A stretch of 64,000 nucleotides of DNA from Glandiceps talaboti (taxonomy: Eukaryota; Hemichordata; Enteropneusta; Spengelidae). The stretch spans positions 23,876,986 through 23,940,985 of the forward strand of contig NC_135561.1 in assembly GCF_964340395.1 (NCBI RefSeq), read 5' to 3'. The notes under the pieces are model-generated. The model was not told the DNA's origin. It saw only the letters and a list, made by a program, of their open reading frames with translations, and did no database searches. This document shows positions 47,561 through 59,235 of the stretch, one piece after another. The position numbers were made by a program, and so were the translations under genes. Position 1 is the first letter of the stretch, and the number at the start of each line of letters is the position of its first letter.

Positions 47561-49247
47561 GAAGTATATGAAATAATAACAACTTCATCTTGTGATAAGT
47601 CAAATCACATTGCCTCAGTGTGCTTGGGATGGTCTTGTCCACAGAAATACAAAATACATCCCAACTCCAGAGGAAGTGTATTCCAGAAAAACAAACTGGA
47701 GAAAACTGTTGAACTAGGTATGCAGTTTAAGATCCACTCTTTGAAGGTCCACTTTCAATTGTGTTCAATGTTGTCTTTGGTTAAACTTTTTTTATTTTCA
47801 TCATCTTCTCCGAAAGTGACTGTCAGAATACTTTGATATTTGGTGTGCATGTTCCCTGGGGGGAGGCTATTCAGATTTGTTCATGCCAAGTTTTTTTTCC
47901 AAAAATGATATTTTCATCATCTCCTCAAATACTACTTGTCAGATTGCTTTGATAGCTGGTGTGTTGATGTGCAGAGGGTAGCTTACTCAGATTTATTAAT
48001 TTCAAGTCAGCACATCTTCTTTTCTATTTTTGATTTTTTTTTGTAATTTAAAAAAAAATTGATATGTTAATGAGTATTATGGCCAACGCCATATTGGAAA
48101 TCAGTCCACAAGACTTTAAGTAAACTGCCACTTTTCAAAAGACACTATTGATGTCAAACAAGCAATGTAACATGTGCTATAGTCAGAATTCTACGCATTG
48201 TGCACCCAAACGACAAGCGTTTGTTCGAAACAGGGTTGTAAACTTCAAATCCAAATTCTGCACCCCTTCTACATAATCAGCCAGTCCGCAATACCCTCAT
48301 TTGCATACAATCTACCCGCCATCCAGATCGCGACCATTACACTGTGAATGGCTGCTCACGGGCCTTATTTTTGGGTATTTTCAACTCGCCGTAACTTTCA
48401 CTAGAGTCCACCATTTTAGATACTGTAAACGTCTAAACCTCAACTGACATCTCTTCTTTCGTGACAGCAAAATAAATTCTGGAATTACATTTAGGAATAC
48501 CGATTTTCCGACGAATTCGGGACGCATACTTGAGGCCCTGAAATCTCAACCTGGTTTTTTGCTTATAGTTTCCTTAATACAGACCGGAAAGTTTACAAAT
48601 TTCACAAAAAGGTGGATTTTTATGTGTTTTAAATAACCATGACAGGTAAATTTAGTGGGATCGTTGTGTAATGGTCCGACTATTCAAGAATTTTCGGTAG
48701 AAAACGACTGATTTGACCCGGAAGTACCCGGCGATTTTCCACAGCAAGCAGCAACCAGCTCGAGTTCTTGGTACTCACTAAAATCACACTTCAGACCTAC
48801 TATAAAAGTTTGATGTTTTCAGATAACATGTAACTTGTGATTAATTCTATATTGTCGTGCAATTTGGAGTGACAGTGAACCAGAATGAAGACAACTTGCG
48901 TAAGCAAGGCAAGGCATGCCTAGGCCCTATCCTAGGCATGCGATTGAAGTTGTTACAGTACGTAGAGTGAATCAACCAAACTTTGTTTATTGGCGTACAG
49001 TTTACATTTAAACGACATGAACATGTCTTGCCATTTCCAAAATGCAAATATTTGGCAAGTAAAAATAATTAAAATAATAAAGCATTCCCCGTCTCGCGGC
49101 AGATCTTGCGAGATATGCAAATAACCTAGCAACTGTTGCTACGGGGAACAAGCTTTGCGGATTGGCCATGTTGTTTATATGAAAGTCAACGCATTAGTCT
49201 GAAAAAATGCTACCGTTTGTGACCATCTACAATCGTATTAAGTCGCC

Positions 49248-49373
49248 ATGGAAGACATTGAAAAATTGAAAGTACACGAACTGAAGGGCATGTTACGAAA
49301 ATGTGGCTTGTCAACAACAAGTTTAAAGAAAGATACGTCACAGTGTCACGCCGTCATTATATTTCCGAACTGA
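49248..49373 (+). pseudogene. SAP-domain-like reading frame inside the inserted element
   Basis: A 41-codon frame, MEDIEKLKVHELKGMLRKCG followed by LSTTSLKKD, resembles a SAP DNA-binding motif (E-L-K-V-x-E-L-K-x-x-L-x-x-x-G-L-S-x-x-G). It lacks the usual final helix, because the frame shifts to an early stop after KKD. SAP domains occur in several transposon-encoded proteins and nuclear factors. This is probably a broken first exon or remnant of the element's protein. Homology is judged by eye only. Confidence 0.5.
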
Positions 49374-49740
49374 CTAGCATTTCTGGAAATATGTTGTCAG
49401 TGCCAAACTTATGCAGTATACTAGATGGCTATAATATTTCAATCTTGAGAAATGGTAATTAATGACAAGCAAAATCGAGTAGTTTTGATTATTAGTACAC
49501 ATGTATGGAAACATTTCCCGTAACCAATTTTCAATAGAATTATATTAGAATGCAATGCACATGAAGTGTGGCGTAGTAGTGTACTACACATCAACCGGCC
49601 GTAAGCCCTTATGAACCATTGACATTTACACTGTTGACAAATACGGACGAAAGCTAAAAGTCTTACACATTTGTGCAAATGTCCCGTTTTGGTCCTAGAG
49701 TTCAGAATTGAAAAGTTCTAAATTATCATCACAGGTCAGG

Positions 49741-49905
49741 AAATCATAGTCAGTTCCTGACAATCGTATTCCGATTTTACCATATGTTATCTTCGTACCA
49801 GTCTAGTTCCCGACGACCGCATTCTGATTTTACCCTACCTTAATAATGTTAATAACGTAGAGTAAAATCGGAATACGGTCGTCAGGAACTAGAATAGGGA
49901 ATCAC
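49741..49905. repeat. Three copies of a TAGTTCCTGACGACCGTATT terminus, two of them inverted
   Basis: AGTTCCTGACAATCGTATTC at 49751, TAGTTCCCGACGACCGCATT at 49802, and the inverted AATACGGTCGTCAGGAACTA ending near 49892. All continue into the same TTCCGATTTTAC word. They match the ends of the MITE at 16433-16820. The last two could form a ~35-bp hairpin. Confidence 0.8.
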
Positions 49906-51163
49906 CGGCGATGCGTGAAACACATGTGTCAGCCATGTTTATACTTGAGTTCGATGAACATGTTGTAAATAAAATGACATAGTATCTCTAAATTTTAATT
50001 TAGAATACATATATATAGCTCATTTATAAATTTATATGATAAAATCAAAGACAGTGAAAAAAAATTCTCAACCGTTTTCAAAGTTTTTAGCGGACCCGGA
50101 CGAATTTAGCCGACGATTTACAGACTAAGAATTACATCATTGCCAACTATCAACAGCACGTTACAGTAAAGTGATCTCGTCCACTTTGTTGTGTTGGTTT
50201 TTAGACGACGCTACAAGACGTATAAAAAGTCTATGGAAAAGTTATGGCATTGTATCAAATTTTAGACGTTGTTTAAAAATAGGAATACAATATTCGCGAC
50301 CTGACATGCAAGTTTTCAACCATAGGGCCTGCGATCCTCGAGTGGATCCAACTCTAATATTTTCAAGTTCATGTTGAAACTGATTTCAAAGGTAACACTG
50401 TCAATCTCAACCGCTCTTCATCTGTGCCCAGACGGCCATAATTCACCGTCACATCTGACGGCTAGTTATGAAACTCCTGCCTGCGACTTTTACATACGCA
50501 CATCAATTTTACAACCATACTTTAAAAGTTTGCTTCCCTTGATCTATCATACATACTGCACTACTGTACGTACGATGACGTTGAGAACAATGGTGTTGCT
50601 AAGCGTTTGACACTTCAGCTTGACCACCAAAACGTGGTTGCTATGCACTCAATGGCGTCTCCCGCGAGACGGATAATGGTCTATTACAACTTTAATTTGA
50701 CTTCAGACTTTGTATTATGTTTTGCGTATCTTTCCCCGTTTTACATGTAAATCTGAAAAGGTTCTCTCTGGTCATGTCAGTGATCATACCGGGACTGCTT
50801 TGATTACGAGCGAGGTGAGGCATGTTGAGAGGTATTTTGTTGAGAATTATAAATATTGCGAAATGTCAAGTACAAGGTTTAAAGAGGATCGAATGATGAA
50901 AAAAAATTGGTCGAGTTTGCTGACAGGTGCCGGTCACAAGAAACTCTGTAAATTAAAGTATCAGACGATGTAATGTCTACAAGTTGAATGTTGTTGACAA
51001 TTATGGACAGTGCTTTTGGTAAATTTGTTACAAAATTGAAATTCGAATTGCCTCAAAATTATTTTAGATCTCTAGTTTATTTCATTCACCATTAATAAAA
51101 TTTTCCAGGGTTAAAGCTGTAAGACACTGGCATTATTTATAGCCAACCTCAAAAATCCTTTGT

Positions 51164-51209
<46 letters not shown>

Positions 51210-51444
51210 ATTTGCCAGTCATTATTTTTCTGAGATTTTATGTAATTTTCATAACAGTAGATTTTGTTATAAAATGGTGACTATGGTATAAAAGTACAAT
51301 ATTTTACCAACTTTCTGTGTAAAATGTGTTTTATTGTGAGTCATCATATGAAACTACTAACCACTTTATTACATCGCTACCAAAATAAAAAAATGATAAA
51401 AATAAAAAGAACAGCGGAGCTATACTGGCCGATAGGTCACTTGT

Positions 51445-52233
51445 TAGTCCCCGCTGGACGAAGTCTGGGACGGGGACTTATGGATTGGGTTCCGTCTGTC
51501 CGTGCGTCCGTTCGTCCATCCGTCCGTCCGCAGCTGTTTCTTGGAGATGCCTGGACCAATTTTTTTCAAACTTGGTACAGGGGCCACATACAATGGCATA
51601 CATATGCACATCAATTTCATGATACGATCCAATATGGCTGCCTGGCAGCCATTTTGGTTGCGAATTTTCCATGTCCAAAGCCATAACTCAGACATGCTCG
51701 AAGAGTTCTCATTCAAAGTTGGCATTAGGACAGTGTTCTATGACATACATGTGCATATTTATTGTTGTTGTGATACGATCCAATATGGCTGCCTCAGCCA
51801 TTTTGTTTGCGATTTTTCTATGTCCAAAGCCATAACTCAGATATACTTGAACAGATCTCATTCAAAGTTGGCATTAGGACAGTGTTTTATGACATACATG
51901 TGCATATCCATTTTCATCGTGATACGATCCAATATGGCCACCTGGTAGCCATTTTGTTTGTGATTTTTCTATGTCCAAAGACATAACTCAGACATGCTTG
52001 AACTGATCACATTCAAAGTTGGTATTAGGACAGTGTTCTATGACATACATGTGCATATCCATTTTCATCGTGATATGATCCCCCATACCCGACCAATCCT
52101 TTATTGTTGTAGGCATGTACCATGTCCAACAAGCAGACACAACATATCTAAGTCTGTTTGGTTTAAGTTCACAAGTGTTGTTGCGTGATCAGAGTAGTGA
52201 TAATTCCTTAAAACCCAATCATAGTGGGGACTA
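51445..52233. mobile_element. Repeat family A, copy 4
   Basis: Starts TAGTCCCCGCTGGACGAAG and ends GTGGGGACTA, with about three internal 151-bp units. It is placed directly after the right end of family C. Confidence 0.9.
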
Positions 52234-52654
52234 TGTTATTCTCAATGACTTGTTTTGATACATAACATGTACCTGTGTCGAAATCAACGTCAAAAGACGC
52301 ACCACTATTGTTGCAATTTCTGTTGCCATTGTTGTGTCTACCAAGAAAATTACTGCGCCAGTTCATCTTGACACAGCATACACAGTACATTCAACCATGG
52401 GTGGAGGGTCTATGATTCAACACGTCAATGCAAAACGCAAACTGTTAGACATGTCTAGCCATATAGCTCTCTCATGTCTCTAGCTCTTCGGCATGTTGTG
52501 TATGGGTGTGTGTGTGTGTGTGTGTGTGTGTGGGGTGTGTGTGGGGGGGGGGGGGTGTATGTGTGTGTGTTGTGTGTGTGGGTGTATGAGTGAACCATTT
52601 CTCTACCAATTACCATTTTCTTGACCAGATCATTTCATTGTTGTTTTATTTCAG

Positions 52655-52740
52655 CGTTGCTATTTATAGATACATTCTTTCAAACAATGACTAGAGAATG
52701 GGCTGGCATTGATCGACTCAGAATGGATAAGTTTTATTTG
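52655..52740 (+). CDS. RRP1: RRP1 (Nop52), coding exon 3
   Basis: Follows the pyrimidine-rich acceptor TTGTTGTTTTATTTCAG and ends at TTTTATTTG/GTGAGT. It enters in phase 1 and leaves in phase 0. The peptide LLFIDTFFQTMTREWAGIDR followed by LRMDKFYL matches the family block F-x-x-T-M-x-REW-GIDRLR-DKFY. Short (86 bp) but unambiguous. Intron 3 is 3.5 kb. Confidence 0.97.
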
Positions 52741-53499
52741 GTGAGTATTGCTTTTTGAACAGTATGAATAAGCCATATTCCATCACACGAGATCGTATGA
52801 GATCATGCATAAACAACCATTTAAGATAACAGTACAAATGTCATGCGGAAGTGCCATAATGTTCGCAGTGACATTGTTCTTGTATGTGATTGCATGTACT
52901 GTCAGCTGAAGTATTGAAAGCCCTGAAAAGTTCTCAGTGGTCGATAATGGGAGTAAAACAATGAATTGACATTGATGTGTATATGTACACAACATTTTTC
53001 CCTTTCATCTGCAGACTGAATTGCCTGGACAAACATGAAAAAAAAAATTAACGCGGGAAGGGGGGTACTTAAGTGATGGGCGCTGACCAGAAACAATTTT
53101 GTTTTGCCTTTAAAACACTTTCTATGGTGAGTGCTATGCTACAAAGTTCTATAACATTCACATTACATGTTGTCGTTGGCTAGGAGATCACTAACAGCAA
53201 CGGGCAAATAGCAATCAATTAGAAAAGATAACTTATTGCATATGTTCCGTTGTATTCCAACAATTGTCTGTAGGAACAACAGTCTCAAAACTTTGCCCTT
53301 ACAGAAGGCATTCAGTTTAAATCTGGTTACATAGCATAATTTGTATTTGAAATTGAAAATTGATATCCTTGGTTACCTCATAACATGTTATATCAAAATA
53401 ATTCATCTGTGTTGGTAAACCATACTAATTATACCAAAATAGTTGAACTGCCATGAGTGTTGCGTATTTTGGGTACGGGAGGTATTAAAATAGTGATGT

Positions 53500-54055
<556 letters not shown>

Positions 54056-54428
54056 TAGTCCCCGCCGGACGAAGTCCGGGACGGGGACTTATGGATTGGG
54101 TTCCGTCTGTCCGTCCGTCCGTCCGTCTGCAGCCGTTTCTTGGAGATGCCTAGACCAATTTTTTTCAAACTTGGTACGGGGGCAACATACAATGGCATAC
54201 ATATGCATGTCAATTTGTTTCATGATACGATCCAATATGGCCACCTGGCAGCCATTTTCTTTGCAAATTTTCCCTGTCTAAAGCCATAACTCAGACATGC
54301 TTGAACAGATCTCATTCAAAGTTGGTATTAGCACAGTGTTCTATGACATACATGTGCATATCCATTGTCGTCATGATACGATCCAATATGGCCGCCTAGC
54401 AGCCATTTTGTTTGTGAATTTTCCATGA
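54056..54428. mobile_element. Repeat family A, copy 5 (right end missing)
   Basis: TAGTCCCCGCCGGACGAAG, then CTTATGGATTGGGTTCCG and about 1.5 internal units. It breaks off after GTGAATTTTCCATG. Confidence 0.88.
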
Positions 54429-54639
54429 ACATCTTTAAAACTCATCATGACTGCAAAACATCTATTGCTTGAGTGGAGTGTCGGTCGGAGTTGGTACACC
54501 GACTTCCGTATCACTCTCTCGCTACCATTACCACTGTAACAACTAGCTGCTAAACAAAAGGCAATAGACTAGTGAGCATGACAGTGTATCGGGCGTCGAG
54601 ATCGTCAACGTCATTTACTGATCTTAATAAAACTCGCGG

Positions 54640-54850
54640 TTTCAAGCTTTAACAAAGAAAGATAGGAAAGCAAAAAGTACTTGATTATGACCATCAAAAT
54701 GCATTTACGAAGACAAGTTTCAGCTGTAGTTTGAATGTTGAGTGACCTTACATTGAACTGTATGCAAATCATACGATATATAGAGAAACGCCCCATTAAA
54801 TGACGTCACATCATGAATAAGTAATAACAAGGGAGATGCGGCAAGGGACA
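54640..54850 (+). repeat. Dispersed repeat, partner of 18880-19130
   Basis: Same block order as the minus strand of 18880-19130. Nothing identifies its class. The rest of 54430-55260 holds no recognised feature. Confidence 0.72.
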
Positions 54851-55261
54851 ACAGTCGCTCGGACCTTCGGCCCTCGATATCAGTTTGCGATTAGACTAGT
54901 GTTGCGCCGGATCGGAGTTTAGATAAAACGGAGGAAAAAAAGGCGTGAGCGACTGTCGACAGTCTACCCAAATGTGTGTGGTCAAAATATGGAAAATAGA
55001 CCAAGCCTCGCCTAGCCTACGAAGAAAATTTCGCGACAATGTATCAATAATGGTGACCTATACATTGACCTCTATATAATTAGTGTACAGTGAGGGCGCG
55101 CCACTCAACAAAATCTTGACAATTAGTTGTGATTAAAGGAATGTGTAAACTTGTGGTGGGACAGAAGGAAGTTCAACACGCACGTGCCATATCCTGGGTA
55201 TGTAGGTGATCATGAAAGCTGAGTGAAGTCGAGGATGGCAAGTTTTCCTGTGCTGAGAATA

Positions 55262-55760
55262 GGAGGCGTGGCGGCATTTCAACAACATTTTTGACAACTA
55301 ACTTTCATTGGGACTTGGCAACATTGACCCTAGCAACCATGACCACGCCCTCAGCAACAGCTAGAACTTAAAAACTACTTGGCAGATTGGGCTAAAATTT
55401 GGGTGAAACATTCTTAAGGGTGTTTATACTAAGAATTGTTTGTAATATGATGAGCCCATCTGTGATATGCAAATTAGGGCTAAAAATGTGTCTAGTCTTT
55501 AATTCCAAAAGTACTGAGCAGATTGGACTGAAATTTGATGGGGATGCATCTAAGGATGTATAGATGAAGAAATATTAAGCACATAATGATTTCGTCAGTG
55601 ATATGGAATTTAGGTGTAAAAATGTGAATTTTGGTCAAAAATTTATATCTCAAAAAGTACTAAGTGAATGAGTCTGAAACTTGGTGAGATGTTTCTAGAA
55701 GTGTTATTCTATATTATTGCTTTTCATCAAAAATCTTCAACTTTGAAATTACCCAGTAGA
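55262..55760. mobile_element. Repeat family D, partial copy
   Basis: GACCCTAGCAACCATGACCA, AGTACTGAGCAGATTGGACT and CTGAAACTTGGTGAGATGTT identify it. It lacks both termini. Confidence 0.82.
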
Positions 55761-56232
55761 TTGAGCTTAACTTTGTTGAGAATGTGTAGATTTGTCCTCA
55801 TTAATAGCTAACACAGTGAGAACAGTACATTGTTAATTAGCTATAATGTTTACTTTACTATTTCCTCTGGTGGTAAAGTGTGTAGTATGGCAAGTTTGGT
55901 TTATGACTTGATTATGTAATATGTTGTAGACAGTTGTTTCATCACCTACCCATATAAACTGAATGTAGCTGGTGTTTAAACCAATGTTGAAAAATGCCTT
56001 TCTTTGAACCATAATGATTGGGACAAAGGTGGGTAAATATCTCATTGTTATCATGTGGGTTGTGCACAGGACAATGCACAATGCATAATGCCTGGACATC
56101 TTTAAATGTCCAAGTAACCGGTATCAATAAAGGGTGAGTTTAATATTGTTATTTATGTATGAGGTGAAAATATCCTTTGATGCTACTTGTATTTCATGTT
56201 TAATTTGTTATATGTCTACTTACTTCCCATAG

Positions 56233-56294
56233 CTGGTTAGAAAATGCCTCATACATAGCTTTGAACTGATCAAGAAAAGTCAGTGGGACATTGA
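56233..56294 (+). CDS. RRP1: RRP1 (Nop52), coding exon 4
   Basis: Follows the acceptor CTACTTACTTCCCATAG and ends at GACATTGA/GTAAGT. It enters in phase 0 and leaves in phase 2. It encodes LVRKCLIHSFELIKKSQWDI plus two bases of a Glu codon, and aligns with the family segment after DKFYM (L-M-R-V-L-x-x-S-L-x-V-L-K-x-x-x-W). The last 14 bases of the exon and its donor are the first unit of a tandem array (56281-56775). Reading past the donor in the RRP1 frame gives GAG TAA, so the exon must stop here for the protein to continue. Confidence 0.93.
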
Positions 56295-56775
56295 GTAAGT
56301 ATTTGTGTATGATCTATGTCAATGGGACATTGAGTAAGTATGTGTGTATGATTTATGTCAGTGGGACAATTAGTAAGTATGTGTGTATGATCTATGTCAA
56401 TGGGACATTGAGTAAGTATTTGTGTATGATCTATGTCAGTGGGACAATTAGTAAGTATGTGTGTATGATCTATGTCAATGGGACATTGAGTAAGTATTTG
56501 TGTATGATCTATGTCAATGGGACATTGAGTAAGTATGTGTGTATGATTTATGTCAGTGGGACAATTAGTAAGTATGTGTGTATGATCTATGTCAGTGGGA
56601 CATTGAGTAAGTATTTGTGTATGATCTATGTCAATGGGACATTGAGTAAGTATGTGTGTATGATCTATGTCAGTGGGACAATTAGTTAGTATGTGTGTAT
56701 GATCTATGTCAATGGGACAAATAGTTAGTATGTGTGTATGATCTATGTCAGTGGGACAATGGGAAAGGATGTGTG
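56281..56775. repeat. 39-bp minisatellite seeded by the exon-4 donor, ~13 copies
   Basis: The unit CAGTGGGACATTGAGTAAGT then ATTTGTGTATGATCTATGT begins inside exon 4 and repeats to about 56775. Variants are CAATGGGACATTG, CAGTGGGACAATTAG, and TATGTG for TATTTG. Most units keep GTAAGTA (late ones have TTAGTATG), so up to ten or so decoy donors follow the true one. Confidence 0.97.
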
Positions 56776-56839
56776 TTAGTCCAGTTGCCAGAGGTGGTTT
56801 TGGGGGGTTAACCTTGCAATGTGAGTTGTATGATATTTT

Positions 56840-58976
56840 TAGCTCCGCTGTCAGCGAAAGATAAAAGCTTAGCTTTAGGTATAGGTGGGTATAGAGTATA
56901 AGTGAATTTATAGGTGTCCGTCTACTTTTTTTATTTTCATCATCTTCTCCGAAAGTGACTGTCAGAATACTTTGATATTTGGTGTGCATGTTCCCTGGGG
57001 GGAGGCTATTCAGATTTGTTCATGCCATGTTGATCTGTGCCATTTTCAATTTTTTATGATTTTTTTCAAAAATGATATTTTCATCATCTCCTCAAATACT
57101 ACTTGTCAGATTGCTTTGATATCTGGTGTGTTGATGCGCAGAGGGTAGCTTACTCAGATTTGTTAATTTCAAGTCAGCACATCTTCTTTTCTATTTTTGA
57201 TGATTTTTTTTTGTAATTTAAAAAAAATTAATATGTTAATGAGCATTATGGCCGATGCCATATTTGAAATCAGTCCACAAGACTTTAAGTAAACTGCCAC
57301 TTTTCAAAAGACACTATTGACGTCAAACAAGCAATGTAATATGTGTTATAGTCATAATTCTACGCATTGTGCACCCAAATGACATTTGTTTGTTCGAAAC
57401 AGGGTTGTAAACTTCAAATCCAAATTCTGCACCCCTGCTACATAATCAGCCAGTCTGCAACACCCTCATTTGCATGCATCTATCCTTCAGATCGCAACCG
57501 TTACACTTTGAATGGCTGCTCACGTGCCTTATTTTTGGGTATTTTCAACTTGCCATAACTTTCATTAGAGTCCACCATTTTAGATACTGTAAACGTCTAA
57601 ACCTCAACTGACATCCCTACCAGCAAAATAAATTTTGGCATTACATTTAGGTATATTGATTTTCCGACGAATTCGGGACACATACTTGAGGCCATGATAT
57701 TTCGACCCGGTTTTTTCGCTCATAGTTTCCTTAATACGAACCGGAAAGTTTTACAAATATCACAAAAAGGTGGATTTTTATGTGTGTTAAATAACCGTGG
57801 CAAGTATATTTAGTACTAGTATTAGTAGGATCGTTGTGAGATCGTCGTTCAAGAATTTTCGGTAGAAAACGACTGATTGACCCGGAAGCTGAAGCTGACC
57901 TCGTTTGACCGGGCGATTTTCCCCAGCGAGCAGCAACGCGCGCAGGAGTTCTTGGTACTCACTAAAAACACACTTCAGACCCACTATAAAAGTTTTGTGT
58001 TCTCAGATAACATGTTACTTGTGATTAATTCTATATTGTCATGCAATTTGGCGCGACAGTGAACCAGAATGAAGACAACTCGCGTAAGGAAAAGCATGCC
58101 TAGGTATGCGGTTGAAGTTATGCAAGAGCAGTCTCACTGCAGACTGTGAATCGACCAAACTTTGTTTATTGGCTGACAGTTTACATGTAAACGACATGAA
58201 CGTGTCTTGCCATTTCCAAAATGCAAATATTTGGCAAGTAAAAATAATTAAAATAATTACAACTTTAATTTGGCTTCAGACTTTGCATTATGTTTTTCGT
58301 GTCTTTCCCCATTTGACATGTAAATCCGAAAAGGTTCTTGCTGGTAATGTCAGTGATCATACCGGGACTTCTATGAGTATGAGCGAGGTGAGGCATGTTG
58401 AGGTATTTTGTTGAGAATTATAAATATTGCAAAATGTCAAGTGCAAGGTTTAAATACAATGGAAAGATGAAAAAAAATTGGCTGAGTCTGCTGACAGGCG
58501 CCGGTCATGAGACACTCTGTAAATTAAAATATCAGATGATGTTATGTCTACTACAAGTTGAATGTTGTTGACTTGGTAAATTTGTTGGAAAATTGAAATT
58601 CGAATTGCCTCAAAATTATTTTAGATCCCTAGTTTATTTCATTCATCATTAAAGTTTTGCAGGGTTAAAGTTGTAAGACACTGGAATTATTTATAGCCAA
58701 CCTCAAAAATGCTTCTTTTTTTGTGTGTGTAATTTTTCATAACAGTAGATTTTTTTTATAAAATGGTGACTATAATATAAAAGTACAATACATTACCAAT
58801 TTTCTGTGTAAAATGTGTTTTATAGTGAGATATCATGTGAAACCACTAACCACTTTATTACATCGCTAAAACAAAACTGCATAGTGAAGAGCTGAACAAC
58901 TGAACCACTTCTACATGTTACCAAAATAAAAAATAAAAAGAACAGCGAAGCTATTCTGACCGATACGTCGCTTGTT
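56840..58976. mobile_element. Repeat family C, most complete copy (~2.1 kb)
   Basis: Left end TAGCTCCGCTGTCAGCGAAAG. A complementary word GAACAGCGAAGCTA lies about 25 bp before the right boundary. Homology with the 47.8-51.4-kb and 42.9-43.1-kb copies runs on to the CGCTTGTT at about 58976. No protein recognised. It lies in RRP1 intron 4. Confidence 0.87.
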
Positions 58977-59235
58977 TTGCAGATTCCACCTCAGAAAGGT
59001 GTCCTGTTAGCATATCTGACGGGTGCCACTCGTGTACCCCTATATCGCAAGAAAACCGAAATACCATGTATTACTATGGGTAAACACATGTTTTGGTAGG
59101 CTTAATACTTACTGCCTATAAAACCGTGTCAAAGTTACTTAAAAGTCATTTTTACATGTTACATACTGTATACTATGAATAATCAGTCAGAGTAACTTGC
59201 AATACAAAAGACCAGCTGGGATCTGTGTCTTGTAT

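Larger units (their letters stand above)
49079..50684. mobile_element. DNA element inserted in family C, with related inverted ends
   Basis: The sister copy reads AAAATAATTACAACTTTAAT without interruption at 58250, so this stretch is an insertion. Near its ends are CATTCCCCGTCTCGCGGCAG and, inverted, CTCCCGCGAGACGGATAATG, which share CCGTCTCGCGG. A duplication of 2-3 A/T bases is possible. It contains a short SAP-like reading frame and otherwise no recognised transposase. Confidence 0.75.
47782..51444. mobile_element. Repeat family C, copy with internal insertion
   Basis: Parallels 56925-58976: TTATTTTCATCATCTTCTCC, CTTTGATATTTGGTGTGCAT, GTGAACCAGAATGAAGACAA, AAATGCAAATATTTGGCAAG, AACTTTAATTTGACTTCAGA, ACCACTTTATTACATCGCTA. 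The left terminus is missing. Compared with the other copy it has an extra 1.6 kb at about 49079-50684. It also has a (GT)n run expanded at 51160-51208, where the other copy has only a few GT. Confidence 0.9.

Noticed and set aside
56270-56989. 239-codon minus-strand frame with DIDHTHILT repeats
   Set aside because: Antisense shadow of the 39-bp array that overlaps RRP1 exon 4. Periodicity explains the openness.
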